64,000 nt of DNA, from the NCBI GenBank assembly GCA_022925895.1, contig JAKSYS010000067.1:1-64000 (forward strand), given 5' to 3'. Shown in pieces: positions 33,709-45,342 of the stretch. Source of the DNA: Fragilaria crotonensis (lineage: Eukaryota > Bacillariophyta > Fragilariophyceae > Fragilariales > Fragilariaceae). The first letter of the stretch is position 1, and every line of letters starts with the position of its first letter. The notes under the pieces were generated by a model. The model made no database searches, was not told the DNA's origin, and saw nothing but the letters and a program-made list of their open reading frames with translations. Position numbers and translations under genes: made by a program.

Positions 33709-35085
33709 GGTGACCGCTGCTGAACCAGGTATGAAAGTTAAAGTACTCTGGAGGAGTGCTTTTCACGTGTGTTTTGCGAGAAACGTAAACTGGCACAACT
33801 GAATGTGAAGGATCGGTCGGGTTTCGTTCTGTAGGCGTCCCGTATGTTTGTACAGGACATCCGATGACGGATTCGAAGGCAATCACAGGGAAGGATGTAT
33901 ACCAGAACCTACAGCACAACGCTCACAGTTGGGTTTTTTGGGAGCTCTTTTTCAGCACAAGGACATACCTGGTGAAGGTTGTTCTCCACAGACAACACTT
34001 GGCGAGTGCTTTCAGACTCCTTGTGCAGTCACTCAAATGTCTCAAACATACTTCTGATTGAGTACCGTTTCAGTGCATAAATTGAGATACATATTATTGA
34101 GCATCTGTTGCATTGACGTATGAAATCCATTCAAATCTTTATAGTCACCAGTTACAACCTAGAACGAAGGGGTATGAAGTGTCCTACAAGAGCTATTCAC
34201 ATATATACTTTGTACGTCACAAGTAGTATATTGTGCTTTTCTTGCATCCAATGAATACGAACAAAAGAACATGAGGGGGACTAATGAATGCAGTATTCCA
34301 GTACCGGCAAACCAAGTCGATCACAATTGCAATATCCGACCGTTGTCGCAGCCAGCACGCAATGGAATACGTTCATATGTTTGCACGTGTTTCGATTCTG
34401 CGTGAACGTTGGATCTCGTAAACATTCTGAAACGCACTTCTACGCTCGTAACATTTGACACGTCGAGGCAACGGAGAACGCTCCGGGTTTCCCTGATGTC
34501 CCCTGAGAACTAACACACCTAATCGGATCCGCTATCTGAAAAAGTGAAACATACACATGGAGGAACAGAAGGTAAGAAAACTCAAGTTCTTAATTGAAGG
34601 GGCAGATGACAATGTTCTGTGCGATTTATTTGGATGCCGATGTTGGTCGTGTGCATAAACAGTTGCAGGACTCCATACATATCGCTCATGTGACGTGTCA
34701 TCGAGAAGCGGGGCATCGGTTTTGACCTTCCTATGTCGAACGACGTGAGACATCATCCGGAATGAATAAGTCCTTGGTACCTACGTTGTACTTACCACAA
34801 TAAGCTCGTTCTAGAGTTAAATGTGTAGTGCAAGTACTAGTACTCCATATACACTCCCACTTTCAACGACTTTTGTTCATACTAAAATGGGAGTACTATT
34901 CATCCTCTAATTGTTGCAATACCGGCGCTCTGTTGTCTTCTCCTTCAACACTCTAAAAATTTCGTGCGTCATGCGAATGCAATTGTTGCTAAACTCATTC
35001 CACCGAATCAAGGTACCGTAGTCCCAGTATCAAGTTCTACGTAAATTTGTACTAATCTAAAGCTCGAGGGTGCAGATGAGAGTTA
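33709..35085. other. gene-free stretch
   Basis: No convincing gene; several short open frames have no features. A few GTACT words lie near 34830-34900. Confidence 0.35.
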
Positions 35086-35842
35086 CTCCGTCCGAATATA
35101 GTAGTCCCACTTAAACTTTCAGTCGAGAAAATTCTGGCATTTCACCGAAACGTCATGTCATTTGCATTGCTCTAAATGAACACTATCGATCTATGTATAA
35201 CATCAAATGCATGCATTTCGATCTGAATGTTCAAAATTGAGTTTTCAGGTCGCAATTTTCCAAATAAATTTTTCTTAAGGCTTTAACTCGTGCAGATGAC
35301 CTCCCCGGTCCCAAAGCTTCCGTTACGACTTTTTCAACTATACATGACGAACACAAAACGTAATGGGGGCTAAACAAAAAAAATCGTTTACAGAATGCTG
35401 TGATACCAGAAAGGTCGCAGTCCTGACGGTAGTTTTGCATGAAGTCATTAACGGTCATTGTTCACCCCTTTATGTGCTTACTAAATCAATATTGCACCAT
35501 ATAGTAAAATCTAACGGATTTGGTTAATTAAAAATCGTGTCTCGAATTGCAAGGACACTTTTCCTCATACAAGGCTCATTCAAAACTTTATGTAACTATT
35601 AGTGGCTTTTACTTTGAATACTGTTCCGTTTCTATGTGTTTCATTCAACATGACATATGGAATGCCAATTATGCGGAATTTTTGTCACAATGCGGAAATT
35701 TCTCTAAGTAGCGTCGGTTGAGAGAGCGCATGCCTCGCCAACGTGTAGAAAGATGCCAACACCCTACGTCCAAATGACTGAAAGACACCGGATGGGAACC
35801 CCTTTAAAATATTAGTTGGGACTGCTATATCCGGACGGAGTA
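35084..35842. mobile_element. 755-bp TA-flanked MITE-like element (Tc1/mariner-type)
   Basis: Inverted termini begin CTCCGTCCG at 35086 and, reverse-complemented, at 35840. Over 25 bases the two ends differ at two positions (CTCCGTCCG-A/G-ATATAG-T/C-AGTCCCA). The dinucleotide TA flanks both ends (35084-35085 and 35841-35842), the target-site signature of Tc1/mariner elements. The interior is AT-rich; one short minus-strand frame (35231-35458) shows no transposase motif, so the unit is probably non-autonomous. Confidence 0.75.
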
Positions 35843-38421
35843 CAGTACATTCGGTGTAAAGGAATAATACGTATGCAACGATTCAGACATAACGGCACAC
35901 GTCCTCATGTGCTATACCAATTCTACACTAATCATTATTAAGTGCAGTCCCGCTCCCATGTTTCACATTGTGACAGACGAAATTTGAAAATTGCACCCCT
36001 TGTGACGTGGGATCAGATCATTTATACTCCTACGCGGATGACCTTCGACCATGGTCGGAGTAATCCTACAAGGTACAAATATATAAATGAACACATAGAG
36101 AGATGTAAAGCATGCCAAAACGTTTGTATGACAGGTCGACGAACTCGGTACTCCTGTTCCTTGAGAGCGGGCATAACTTCGATGAACATCTCAATATTGG
36201 CTTACCCCGGTAACATAAATCGATAAAATCATGGCACCTTGTTCACGGTTCACGAGCCAAGGCAATTTCTGCTGTAGTACTCCGAGTACTAATACCACGT
36301 ATCCAACCGAGATAAAAGTGCCGATCAATTCTATTGAAGTAATAATTATGACCCCACGACCAGTCATTCTCTACATCAACGGTTCGAAGTTCGAACTCGT
36401 ATGTATCCATATGTACCAATCCCATCGTACTGAAACGGTACAAGTACGTGTGCGAAACGTAACAGCAAATCATGGAGTGATCTTATACAACTTACAACAC
36501 AGAAAAAAAGTTTCAACGTTTCTCAACTGAGAAACCTTGAAACTTTTTAGTAGGTAACGGCAGAATGCCAAAACAAGTAAGCCAGCATATTGCTTCCAAT
36601 CACCAATCACGTTGTCAATTTAGTCACCTGCATTTTGTGTTCTAGTGCTTGCACCGTATGCAGCTTCATCATATCATTGATTGTGCACCATACTTAGTGT
36701 GTCATTTCTTTTATCATGGGAGGACAGAAGTTTACAAACAAAAAGCAGTGATTTTGAAAAATATCTTAGGACGCTTGAAGTAGGAAGGAGAAGCATAAGA
36801 ATGATGCAGCAAATGATGGAAGGAATGGAGCTTCAACATTTGCAAAGAGTTTCCTCAGGAGAACACAATTGAGGTATTAGGAAGCTTGGAATGTATCAAC
36901 TTTCAGTTCACAAGGTTGAAAGAATTCTTGATGACAAAAACAAAATTTTATCACATCCAAGTGCACTTCACTCAACTTTGGGAATGCATTGAAACGACAT
37001 GGTTTGAGCTGCAAAAATTTCTAGGATACAGCAATGCAACATATCAGATAGTGCCAGGAAGGAAGTATTCATCCTTTTGAATCAGTTTGGGGTTCTGTTG
37101 CATCCAATATACATTTCCCCTATCTTTCACTCACCACCAATCTACTACTTTATAGCTAGTGTCATATCTATGTTTTGCTCACTCTAGTTAGCTTGTAACC
37201 TACAGAGAACATCACTCCAATTACTATTATTCTTTCTTTACTATCAACAAGAACCCAATAAATGCTTTGAAAGCAATTTGCAACATAGTAATCCATTCAA
37301 TTCACCACTCCTCGCATACAGTACCTTTTCTGACCTGGTCTGATCTCTTCCGCCAACTCTTAAAGCCTTGGTGACTCTAATATCAGGTCCTCATCACCAT
37401 CCCCGGAGGATGGAAGCATGCCACCAGTGGCTGCAGCATGCTAATGAAAGTCACTCCTCTGGATGGCAGGTTGACTTTCAAATCACATCGGCAAGTGGTC
37501 ACCAGGCATTGGCTGCTGTTATCCTCATGGCTGCCCTGTGTTGTGCTGCATTGTTTTTTTCTGGATGGTGGCCTGCTGGCGACTTATGCCAGTGACTGGT
37601 ATGGCAGGTTCACTTTGATGTCATCATGAATTGATTCAGAACAAACATCAATGAAGTCCACACTGTTGTTGTAAGAATATGATTGATGGTCTTGGTGAAA
37701 GATCGAGGTCGGCGATTAACCCAATAGTTAGGTTCTATCTTTAATCTATGATACTACTACCTAGTACTTGTTGATTCCTGCAGCTACAAATCATCCGATT
37801 TTGTTTACCTTCATCCGGGGGTATACATTTGGGCCCTGGCGGTCTGAAAACGGTGACAACCCAATAATTATGTTTGTTTCGTTTACCTTGATCCCCAATT
37901 GCACAGGTGTAATTTGATTTCTTTTTTTGCGCCTAATATTTGTCCAAAATTGGAAGTATCTTTCCCGCCTGCGCCATTCATGTTCAGTTCTTGTAGCATT
38001 TTGTTAACAGGCAGCAGCACTGCAACATGTCACAGCCAACAATCATGGTACACCAAGAATACGGTATGATTTGTCACATTTTTCTATAAAACCTTGGTCA
38101 TATTGCACTATCAAGGCACACTTTCCCCAAGGATGTCAAGATCATCAACATGCCAATCTAAGAAAACACCAAAAAGACTAAAAACACCAGAACGCCTCAA
38201 TGATGCTTTTGCTCTGGTTGTGGCAAAGGCGCAAGTCAAGTGGCATGTCCCGTCACCATCTTCCCAGCTCTCCATCAACAGCTCATAGCATCAAAATTCC
38301 TCATTGCCAGCATCTCACAAACTATCCAAGTGCATCATCAGAAATGTCAAAGCTGTTGCTGTAAACCCCTGCATTGACAGTGGTTTTCCCAATGCTGACT
38401 TTGCTTGATAATGACAATCTG
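35843..38421. other. gene-free AT-rich stretch
   Basis: No gene supported. It contains the hairpin at 36505-36548, a low-complexity segment at 37370-37620, and short frames (36681-37080) that may be remnants of a mobile element but match nothing I know. Confidence 0.35.
36505..36548. repeat. 20-bp inverted repeat with 4-bp loop
   Basis: Arms at 36505-36524 and 36529-36548 are complementary at 19 of 20 positions around the loop AACT. The 3' arm ends in a T-run, so it could be a hairpin-plus-U tract or a fold-back element. Confidence 0.7.
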
Positions 38422-38445
38422 CATCTAAGGGTGCCAAAACTAAGT
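38422..38445 (+). repeat. left terminal inverted repeat of the 11.9-kb element
   Basis: Matches the reverse complement of 50273-50296 at 23 of 24 positions. Confidence 0.8.
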
Positions 38446-38490
38446 ACCATAGTTGATACAAGAATTTTTTATCATATTTATTGGAAAAAT

Positions 38491-38640
38491 TTCAGGATTC
38501 CCATATTTAGTTCAGGATTCCTGAAGTTTTTTTCTGGTTTATTTATTTAGTTCAGGATTCCGACATTTGCTGTTTCCTCATTTTTATGAAGAATTTTTTT
38601 TGCTCCTGAACTACTGCAGTATTATTCCTGAGCTTTTTTC
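38491..38640. repeat. left subterminal TTCAGGA-word cluster
   Basis: TTCAGGATTC occurs at 38491, 38511 and 38551, with inverted forms (CCTGAA, CCTGAG) between 38520 and 38630. Such subterminal arrays commonly bind transposase. Confidence 0.6.
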
Positions 38641-39130
38641 TTCATTATTTCGATGCACATAAAACACCGAGTACTGTACGTGTTTTGTACGAAATACTGG
38701 AGTAGCATGGTGTATCGTGGGTGGACTATTGGTTGTGCCGTACAGTGTACAGTATACAGCGGTTTTTACAGTGCTGTCAGCTGGGATACTACCGTCGTAC
38801 TAGCGCAATGGTTCGTTGTTGGTTATACGCTGTACATTGTACGTTGTACAAGTAGCTATGGGCGTGTCTGGTGCATGGTGCATGGTGTTCGGTGCCTGCT
38901 ACAGTACGTTTAGTATGGTGCGGTGGTGTACAGTATGGTAGCTACGGCGTGGTCTGTGTGTATGGTAGTGTGGTACTGTGTACGGTACTTTCATTACTAT
39001 AGCGCTGTGTTTTGTGTACTACGGTATGGTGGTAGCGTATAATTTTTAGTACAGTATTGTATCATGCGAGTACTCCTATGACACTATGCTACGTACTACG
39101 TGATCTTGTGTTTTCAACAACAAACCGTAG
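38640..39130. repeat. GTAC-word island inside the element
   Basis: Dense GTAC, GTGTAC, ACGGTA and TGTACGG words over almost 500 bp. The composition matches the intergenic islands elsewhere in the window, although this one lies inside the TIR-bounded unit. No gene supported. Confidence 0.55.
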
Positions 39131-39279
39131 AATTGTAGGCGATAGTATGTACTGATTAATTCTTTGGCACCAATACCAGTGCATGCTGTATATTTCTACA
39201 AGGAATTAATTCTTTTTCAGCCACAGTATTGTCTTTAGTAGAATCGTACGTGATTTTTTTTGCGGGAAGTGTCACATCT

Positions 39280-40265
39280 CACACTTCGTTCGTTGAGCAC
39301 TCCACCACTTGGTGTCATGCCCGACACCACATTGATGCTCCATTATTTGGCATCTTCGCTCCTTCTTCGTCCTTTCCCACCCACAAGACATTGCAGTCTT
39401 AAGTGGTAAGACTGCAAATGTGCTTTTTTTTCGTGTTGATTGTTGTGTTGATTGAATGTTTCCATCATGGTGATGGTCGAATGAGTTTTGAGGTACTCCC
39501 GTTGTGCCAGTACCGTTGTCTACGTACGGTGCTCAGGGTGCAGTCAAGTACTGGGACGAGTTCGCACGACAGTACCTTGGAGGTTACGGTGATACACTAC
39601 GTCGCGCCTGTACAGTCGTCTACCTACCGTACTTAGGGTGCTGCCAAGTACTGGGAGTACGACAGTACCTTGGAGGCTACGGTAATACACTACGTCGCGC
39701 CTGTACCGTGGTCTACGTACCGTACTTATGGTACTGCCAAGTACTGGGAATACGACAGTACCTTGGAGGCTACGGTACAACACTACCTTGTGCATGTACT
39801 GTTGTCTACGTACTGTACTCATGTTGCTATCAAGTACTGGGAGTATGACAGTACCTTGGTGGACGCTACGGTTTATTACAATACTACCTTGTGCCTGCTG
39901 TACGGTTGTCGATGTCACAACTTGGTGTCATGCCCAACACCGCATTGAATGTTTCATTCTGTGCTTGTCCCCTTTGCCCTTTGCTTCTTCTTCCTTTCCA
40001 CTAACAAGGGCACTTAACTGTCGTTCTTGTTCGTGAGTTTTTGATTGTTTTGTCCTATCAACACAAGAATGTTGTGTTGAATCGTCGTTTCCATCATTGT
40101 GAGCAACTGATTGATTTGTTGAGGTACTCCTGTTGTGCCTGTACCATTGTCTACGTACTGTACTCATGGTACTGTCAAGTACTGGGACGAGTTCGCACCA
40201 CGACAGTACCTTGGAGGCTTCCGTACAACATTGTGCTGGTACTGTACTCCAGTCTTTCTTGTTGA
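39280..40265. repeat. 93-bp tandem repeat array inside a roughly 620-bp segmental duplication
   Basis: The word AGTACCTTGG recurs at 39571, 39664, 39757 and 39850, exactly 93 bp apart, and again at 40205. The array (about 39490-39940) therefore has a period of 31 codons and stays open in one frame from 39504 to 39848, giving a repeated unit with QYLGGYG and ACTVVY. The flanking sequence (CTTGGTGTCATGCCC at 39308 and 39921) is duplicated about 613-634 bp apart, so the array sits within a larger direct duplication. Coding status is uncertain. Confidence 0.75.
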
Positions 40266-40613
40266 CGTTGTGTCATTGCACATGATTGTATTTTCCAGCT
40301 TTCAATCTCACATCCTCCTCTTCTTCTCCTTTCATAATTAGGATCCTTGTCGACAAGTGTTGTGCTTCTCATTTTGTTGTTAATTGAGGGAATAAGTACT
40401 TCGTCTTGTGTGCGTGCTTCGATTGAGTTTGTAAGGCAATCTGTCATCTAGAATCCAATATTCGGTCATCTGCGAGAGATTCTCATTGATTTGAGTGAAT
40501 CAAACCAGATTGATCTACCGGTATTGGTTCTTTTTGTCAGTTGTCTGTTCGCATGCTCAAGAGTTGTATACACGCACACCAGTTGGAGGATTATTCATAT
40601 TTCAACCAACAAA

Positions 40614-43600
40614 ATGGCAGAGGTTCCATCACTGTCCCCTGTCTCGTCAGCAAGGAGGAGTCCCTATGGATAAGGCGTACCTGTTCCGTGATGGTATGGA
40701 TGAATTCACACCACCTCCAGGAACAAAGGTCAATAAACAATTCAGATCGCAAGTTCGAGTCTTTTATCATCACCCGCTCGTGCTGTTTCAGAGTTTCCAC
40801 TACACATGTTCAGCTCTTGGTTTCAAGACCTCCCGTTGTCCAAGATTATGACTCAGAACGAAAGAGAGGACTCCAATGAAATTTGGCAATTCAAGGTAGT
40901 TACGTTGTACCCCACACGTGTCCAAACAAACAAAGCTGAGGCGACAAGGTTTAAGTGGGCGACAGAAGCTGCAAGGCAATTCTACAGCACATCATTCAAT
41001 TCTACAGAAGCTGATTTGAGCTCTATCGATCGTGCTGTGAATTCTGATCCATCAATAATGATTGTGGGGCGTCCTCTTGGAAAAGAAGATGACCCCTTCA
41101 AGAAATCTGTCATAGGGTGCCAAGACTCTGTTGTTATTGCATGCATTACATTTCGAAGTGGAATTGGAGATGAAGTTGGTGCGTCGTTGGTGCTTTGGCT
41201 GTTGATTGCAGAATCTGAATCACGGAAGCCATCCGGTCTTACATCCTGGAGACGGCAAGGGTTTGGACGTCTGATGTTAGTAATGCTCATCAAGCATTCA
41301 ACTTTTTTATTATTGTCTCACCGTGAGCTGTCACAATGTCAGGAGAGCCTACATGGTGTGGACATCTACTTGCAGTGTCCCCATGACGAGCCAAAGGAAT
41401 TCTACCAAGCCTGTGGGTTCCGTCAAATCAATCTCCAAGACACAACTGGCATTGAGTTTCTTCCCAAGACAATTGCCGACACCTTAATGGACGAGACCAC
41501 AGGTGGATTTGCATGGATTGTACCAGAGTCTGAGGAGCACTGCATTATCCCTCTGATGAAACTTTCTTCCGGTTCCCTTTTGAACAGTGCTGCTAACAGT
41601 GCTGCTGTCGAGGTTGTTGAAAGCAACAGTGATGTGATCAGTGCAACAAGAAATGATGGTTCCCCGCGTGCTGTTGTTGAGTCAGAGGAAGAAAGCAAGA
41701 TCAATATAGTCGCAAAATCGAGTGGTGGTTCCCCTTCCCTCGTGAGCAGTGATGTTTTGGAGATTGTGCAGAGCAACAATGAGACAGTCAGTGCACGGAA
41801 TGATGGTAGCAACACCAGAAAAACATTTGTATGGTGCCAATACCCTTCATCAACAATCGATCTCCAAGATGATGTTGCAAGTGGAGCATTGCTGACAAAT
41901 GCAGATCTGGAAGAGGCATTTACCGGTCTGGACTATTTGAACAACCTTCTTCCACCACCATTTGGTGACCTGGTTCTGCCTGACCAGTTGCGTGGTTTTG
42001 GAGAAATGGGATCACAGGAAAGGCTTGATCATAGCAAAAGTGGTGGGAAAACTTGGATGGCCACCCGTGAGCTGCAAATGATGACTTCACTCCTCATGAG
42101 GGATGGCAGGTATCACACATCAGTTGCAATCCTGTCTTTTGACGACATGCAGGTAATTCAAGGTTGCTTTGCACGTCTTCAACGTCATCTATCTGCAAAG
42201 AAGTACGAAAAACGACTTGATGGTAGCCAATGGAGCCGATCATGCAGAATGTCTTGCCCTTGTGAAAAAAAGGTATGGAAGTTCTAAGGAAGAACTTTAC
42301 CAGAAGTATGATGACCAAATGAATCGTGTTGTGAAGGAAGTCCTGTTGTTCTATCCAGGGCTTCTGCAGAAAAGGTTGATTGTGTTTCCTACGAATCTCA
42401 GCAACGATCATTGGGGGGCAACATTTGTTTTCAATGCTGGAGACGTTGTGGCTGCCACGGATGATGTATCATGCCTCCGGACATGTTTTTTTTCGCTATT
42501 GCAGTCTTCATCCCTCCGGCACGAGAAAAATTCCAAACAATGTCGGTGTTGTCTGGTTCCTGAACCTTGCCTTCAGTTACCAGGAGCAAAGGAAAAACAG
42601 TGCAAATGATAGCAGCACTCCAAACAAGATGAAGTGGCTCAGTCCGTTCGGACGAACCTTTTTTGGGCAAATGAAGGGCACCAATACATTCCCTGCATTG
42701 AGGGTGTTGGATAATGATGTTCTTCCCTGCAAGAAGATGGCCATAGCTGTGGGATTGGGATTATAGCTGCAATTGCAATAATTCTCCGAGATATCATTGG
42801 GACTCAAGATGGAGTTGCAGCGTACAACGAAATGTTTAGACGCGATCGCATGGAAATCCAGATGTCAACTGATGTGAAATCGAAGGAGCACATTTGCTGT
42901 TTTCCACAGGAATATTCACAAAACTGTTTAAAAGGGATGATTCGGCTTCCATTTCCTACTTGCATGCGATGAAAGCACAGTGGTTTTTGCTGTTTGATCG
43001 CATTGCAGAATTTCAACACGTCACAGTCCCAAAACGTCAGAATTCAAATCATTTGATGGATCCCTGTTACGGAAGTCTGAAGTTGGAACTTCAGACTTTC
43101 ACGTGGCCCTGGGTGCCAGTACCATCCAATGCCACAGAGGACGACAGTGTTACGTTGGAGGATGTTTCTTCCAGGGAGGATGTTTTGCCAAATGCCAATG
43201 AACGGAGTTTGCCATCAGAGGAGGATGTTGCCGATTTCAAACCATCTGGATCTGCTGATGGACCTGAACAACAGGAAGAAGATATTGATCTCAACGAAGC
43301 CTGGTGGAATGATCCTGCTAAGCTTCCCCGAGCAAGCAGGGTATGGAAAGGTGGGCCTCCTCGTACGTATGGTTATGGAGACATTCATGTACCTGATGAA
43401 TGCCCGAAATTACCTTTCGGAGAAAGTAGGTACAAAACATTGGTATCAGACAATGAAGTTGAGAAATTTAGAAAAAAGTGGCGAAAGAAAGGAGATGACG
43501 GTGAAGATCGACCAGTGCTTCTTAGGGATGAAGCAGCAATGAACAAATTCGTGGAGGACAGATTTTTGTACTGGGGTTGGAGCTCTACCAAAGATCACAT

Positions 43601-44932
43601 GAAGAATGTGGAAAGAAGCGGGCCGAGATGCAAAGAAAAATTGATGGATGTAAGAAGAAAAAGACAAAGGATGATTACAGAGAGCAGTACACGAAAGAAA
43701 TAAAGTTTATGAAGAAGGAAAGGAAGAAATTCAAAGGGCATTTGAATTGGAATGGACATTTGGCACTGAGGCCATGGTGCATGGCCTCAAGTACAACCCA
43801 CGTGAAGATACCTTTGTTGCACTTTTGGTTTACAATGTTAAGACAAAAGAAGGAAAGTTGGAAAGAAGGAAGAAAAAATTGCTGTTTCCAAAGACTGGAT
43901 CAAGGATGCCGATTATGCAAAAGGGTAATCCAACATGTCATTAACGTTGGAAACACGGATGGATTTGTACCTGTTCCTGAAGGAAACCATCCTCATTCAT
44001 ACTAAAAGGTACATAAGCTGCGATACGTTCCCCACAGACACAATGGGTGTTTGATCCTCAGTCGAAAAGGTCCTTAAGAGCAACAGTGACTCACCAGGGG
44101 TAAACATATGAAGCAGATACAGGCCCCTGGTTACTGGGAGGTCATCTTTCATGGAGAAACACAGCCCATTCGAACTGATGAAGACTTTGTGAAACAATTT
44201 AAGACAGGATTCTTGGAGGAGGTCAAGCGTATGAGGTGTGGATTTGTTGACATACCAGTGGGCGATTTCAAAGAATCACATTTGCATGAATATCCCAAGC
44301 TGCAGGTTCCTGAAGCACCCCAGGTCCACTTTGTACAATCCGAAGGTGAAGATCTTTGTGTTTCAAAGTCATTGGCCAGTGCTTTATATGCAATTGGATT
44401 TGATAATGCTGCCAAATCCATTAACCATTTTGGTGAAAGTCACCTAAGAGGAGGTACTGTTGATGCCATTCGAAAGGTGGGACAGTTTGCTGAAACTCAG
44501 CTGCCTACATGGATCACCCGACAAGTTCTGAAGAGACCACACATGTTTGATTGGCAACTCCTTCAAGAACAAATGAAGGACACAATGGTATTGGCTGTGC
44601 TCAATGAATCCGATGGAAATGGTTCACATGCAGTTACCATTCACAGTGGGTATGTGTATGATGCAAATGAAGTGGTTGCAATTCCTCTCTGCAAGGAGGC
44701 CTTGGATTATTGCTGCTCAACCTCAACTGTGAAGAATGAGTTTGTGAGCTTTCGGAAGGCAACTCTCTTTTTTTATGATGGCCCAGACATCAACAGGAAG
44801 GCAAGTTTTACTCTTTGGGTAGATTCAAACAAGCGAAAGCGAGCCGATGGTGATGGTCCAAAGATTGTGAGGGCTCGGACAGACGATGGCAACATGTTTC
44901 CTTTAGGTACTTTGATGCAACAAGCTAGCTAA
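40614..44932 (+). CDS. multidomain element gene: GNAT-like acetyltransferase, Ulp1-like peptidase, papain-like peptidase module
   Basis: A chain of plus-strand frames from ATG 40614 (ACAAAATGG context) to the stop at 44932, about 1,400 residues if the frame changes are indels; two genes are also possible. The first third contains a GNAT pattern: the acetyl-CoA loop WRRQGFGRLML (near 41250) and FYQACGFRQI (near 41400). A Ser/Val-rich repeated linker follows. Next is a Ulp1/C48-like peptidase: the His-Trp in NLSNDHWGATFVF (near 42400) and the Cys in DGHSCGIGIIAAIA (near 42740), read in another frame. A charged Lys-rich region lies at 43500-43900. The last part has EDLCVSKSLASAL (Cys) and GSHAVTIHSGYVYDANE (His and Asp/Asn), a papain-like triad pattern. 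Ulp1-type enzymes cleave ubiquitin-like modifiers. Lies within the TIR-bounded unit, convergent with the transposase. Confidence 0.6.
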
Positions 44933-45342
44933 GCGAATTTGGATGCCCACTCTGTATATGGTTTTGTCTCAAGAACTGTGGAACTGTTGTGTGAGATGGA
45001 TATAACAAAACAAGGGGCCACGACAGTGTTTCCAGAGACAAGGTGGTATGTTGGAGACCACTTCCACCCTCAACAGTGTTGACTCGTGTTCTTTAATTTC
45101 TTCTGTTGTTGATTGAACAACCAGTTGGTATCTCTCGTCCGGATCCTGGGTGAGTCAACAACAACTACAAGAGCCAAACGACAGGAAACTTCCCATGTTC
45201 CCCAAAGTCAATTATCATCCAGTCATGTATGGGACCATCGGACTGATAGCAGGGATGACATCGAAAGGTGTGGACATCTCGTTTGTATTCAGTACAAAAT
45301 GTTATTGAGTCGGATTCCTTAAAGGAATCAAAAGAAACTCAA

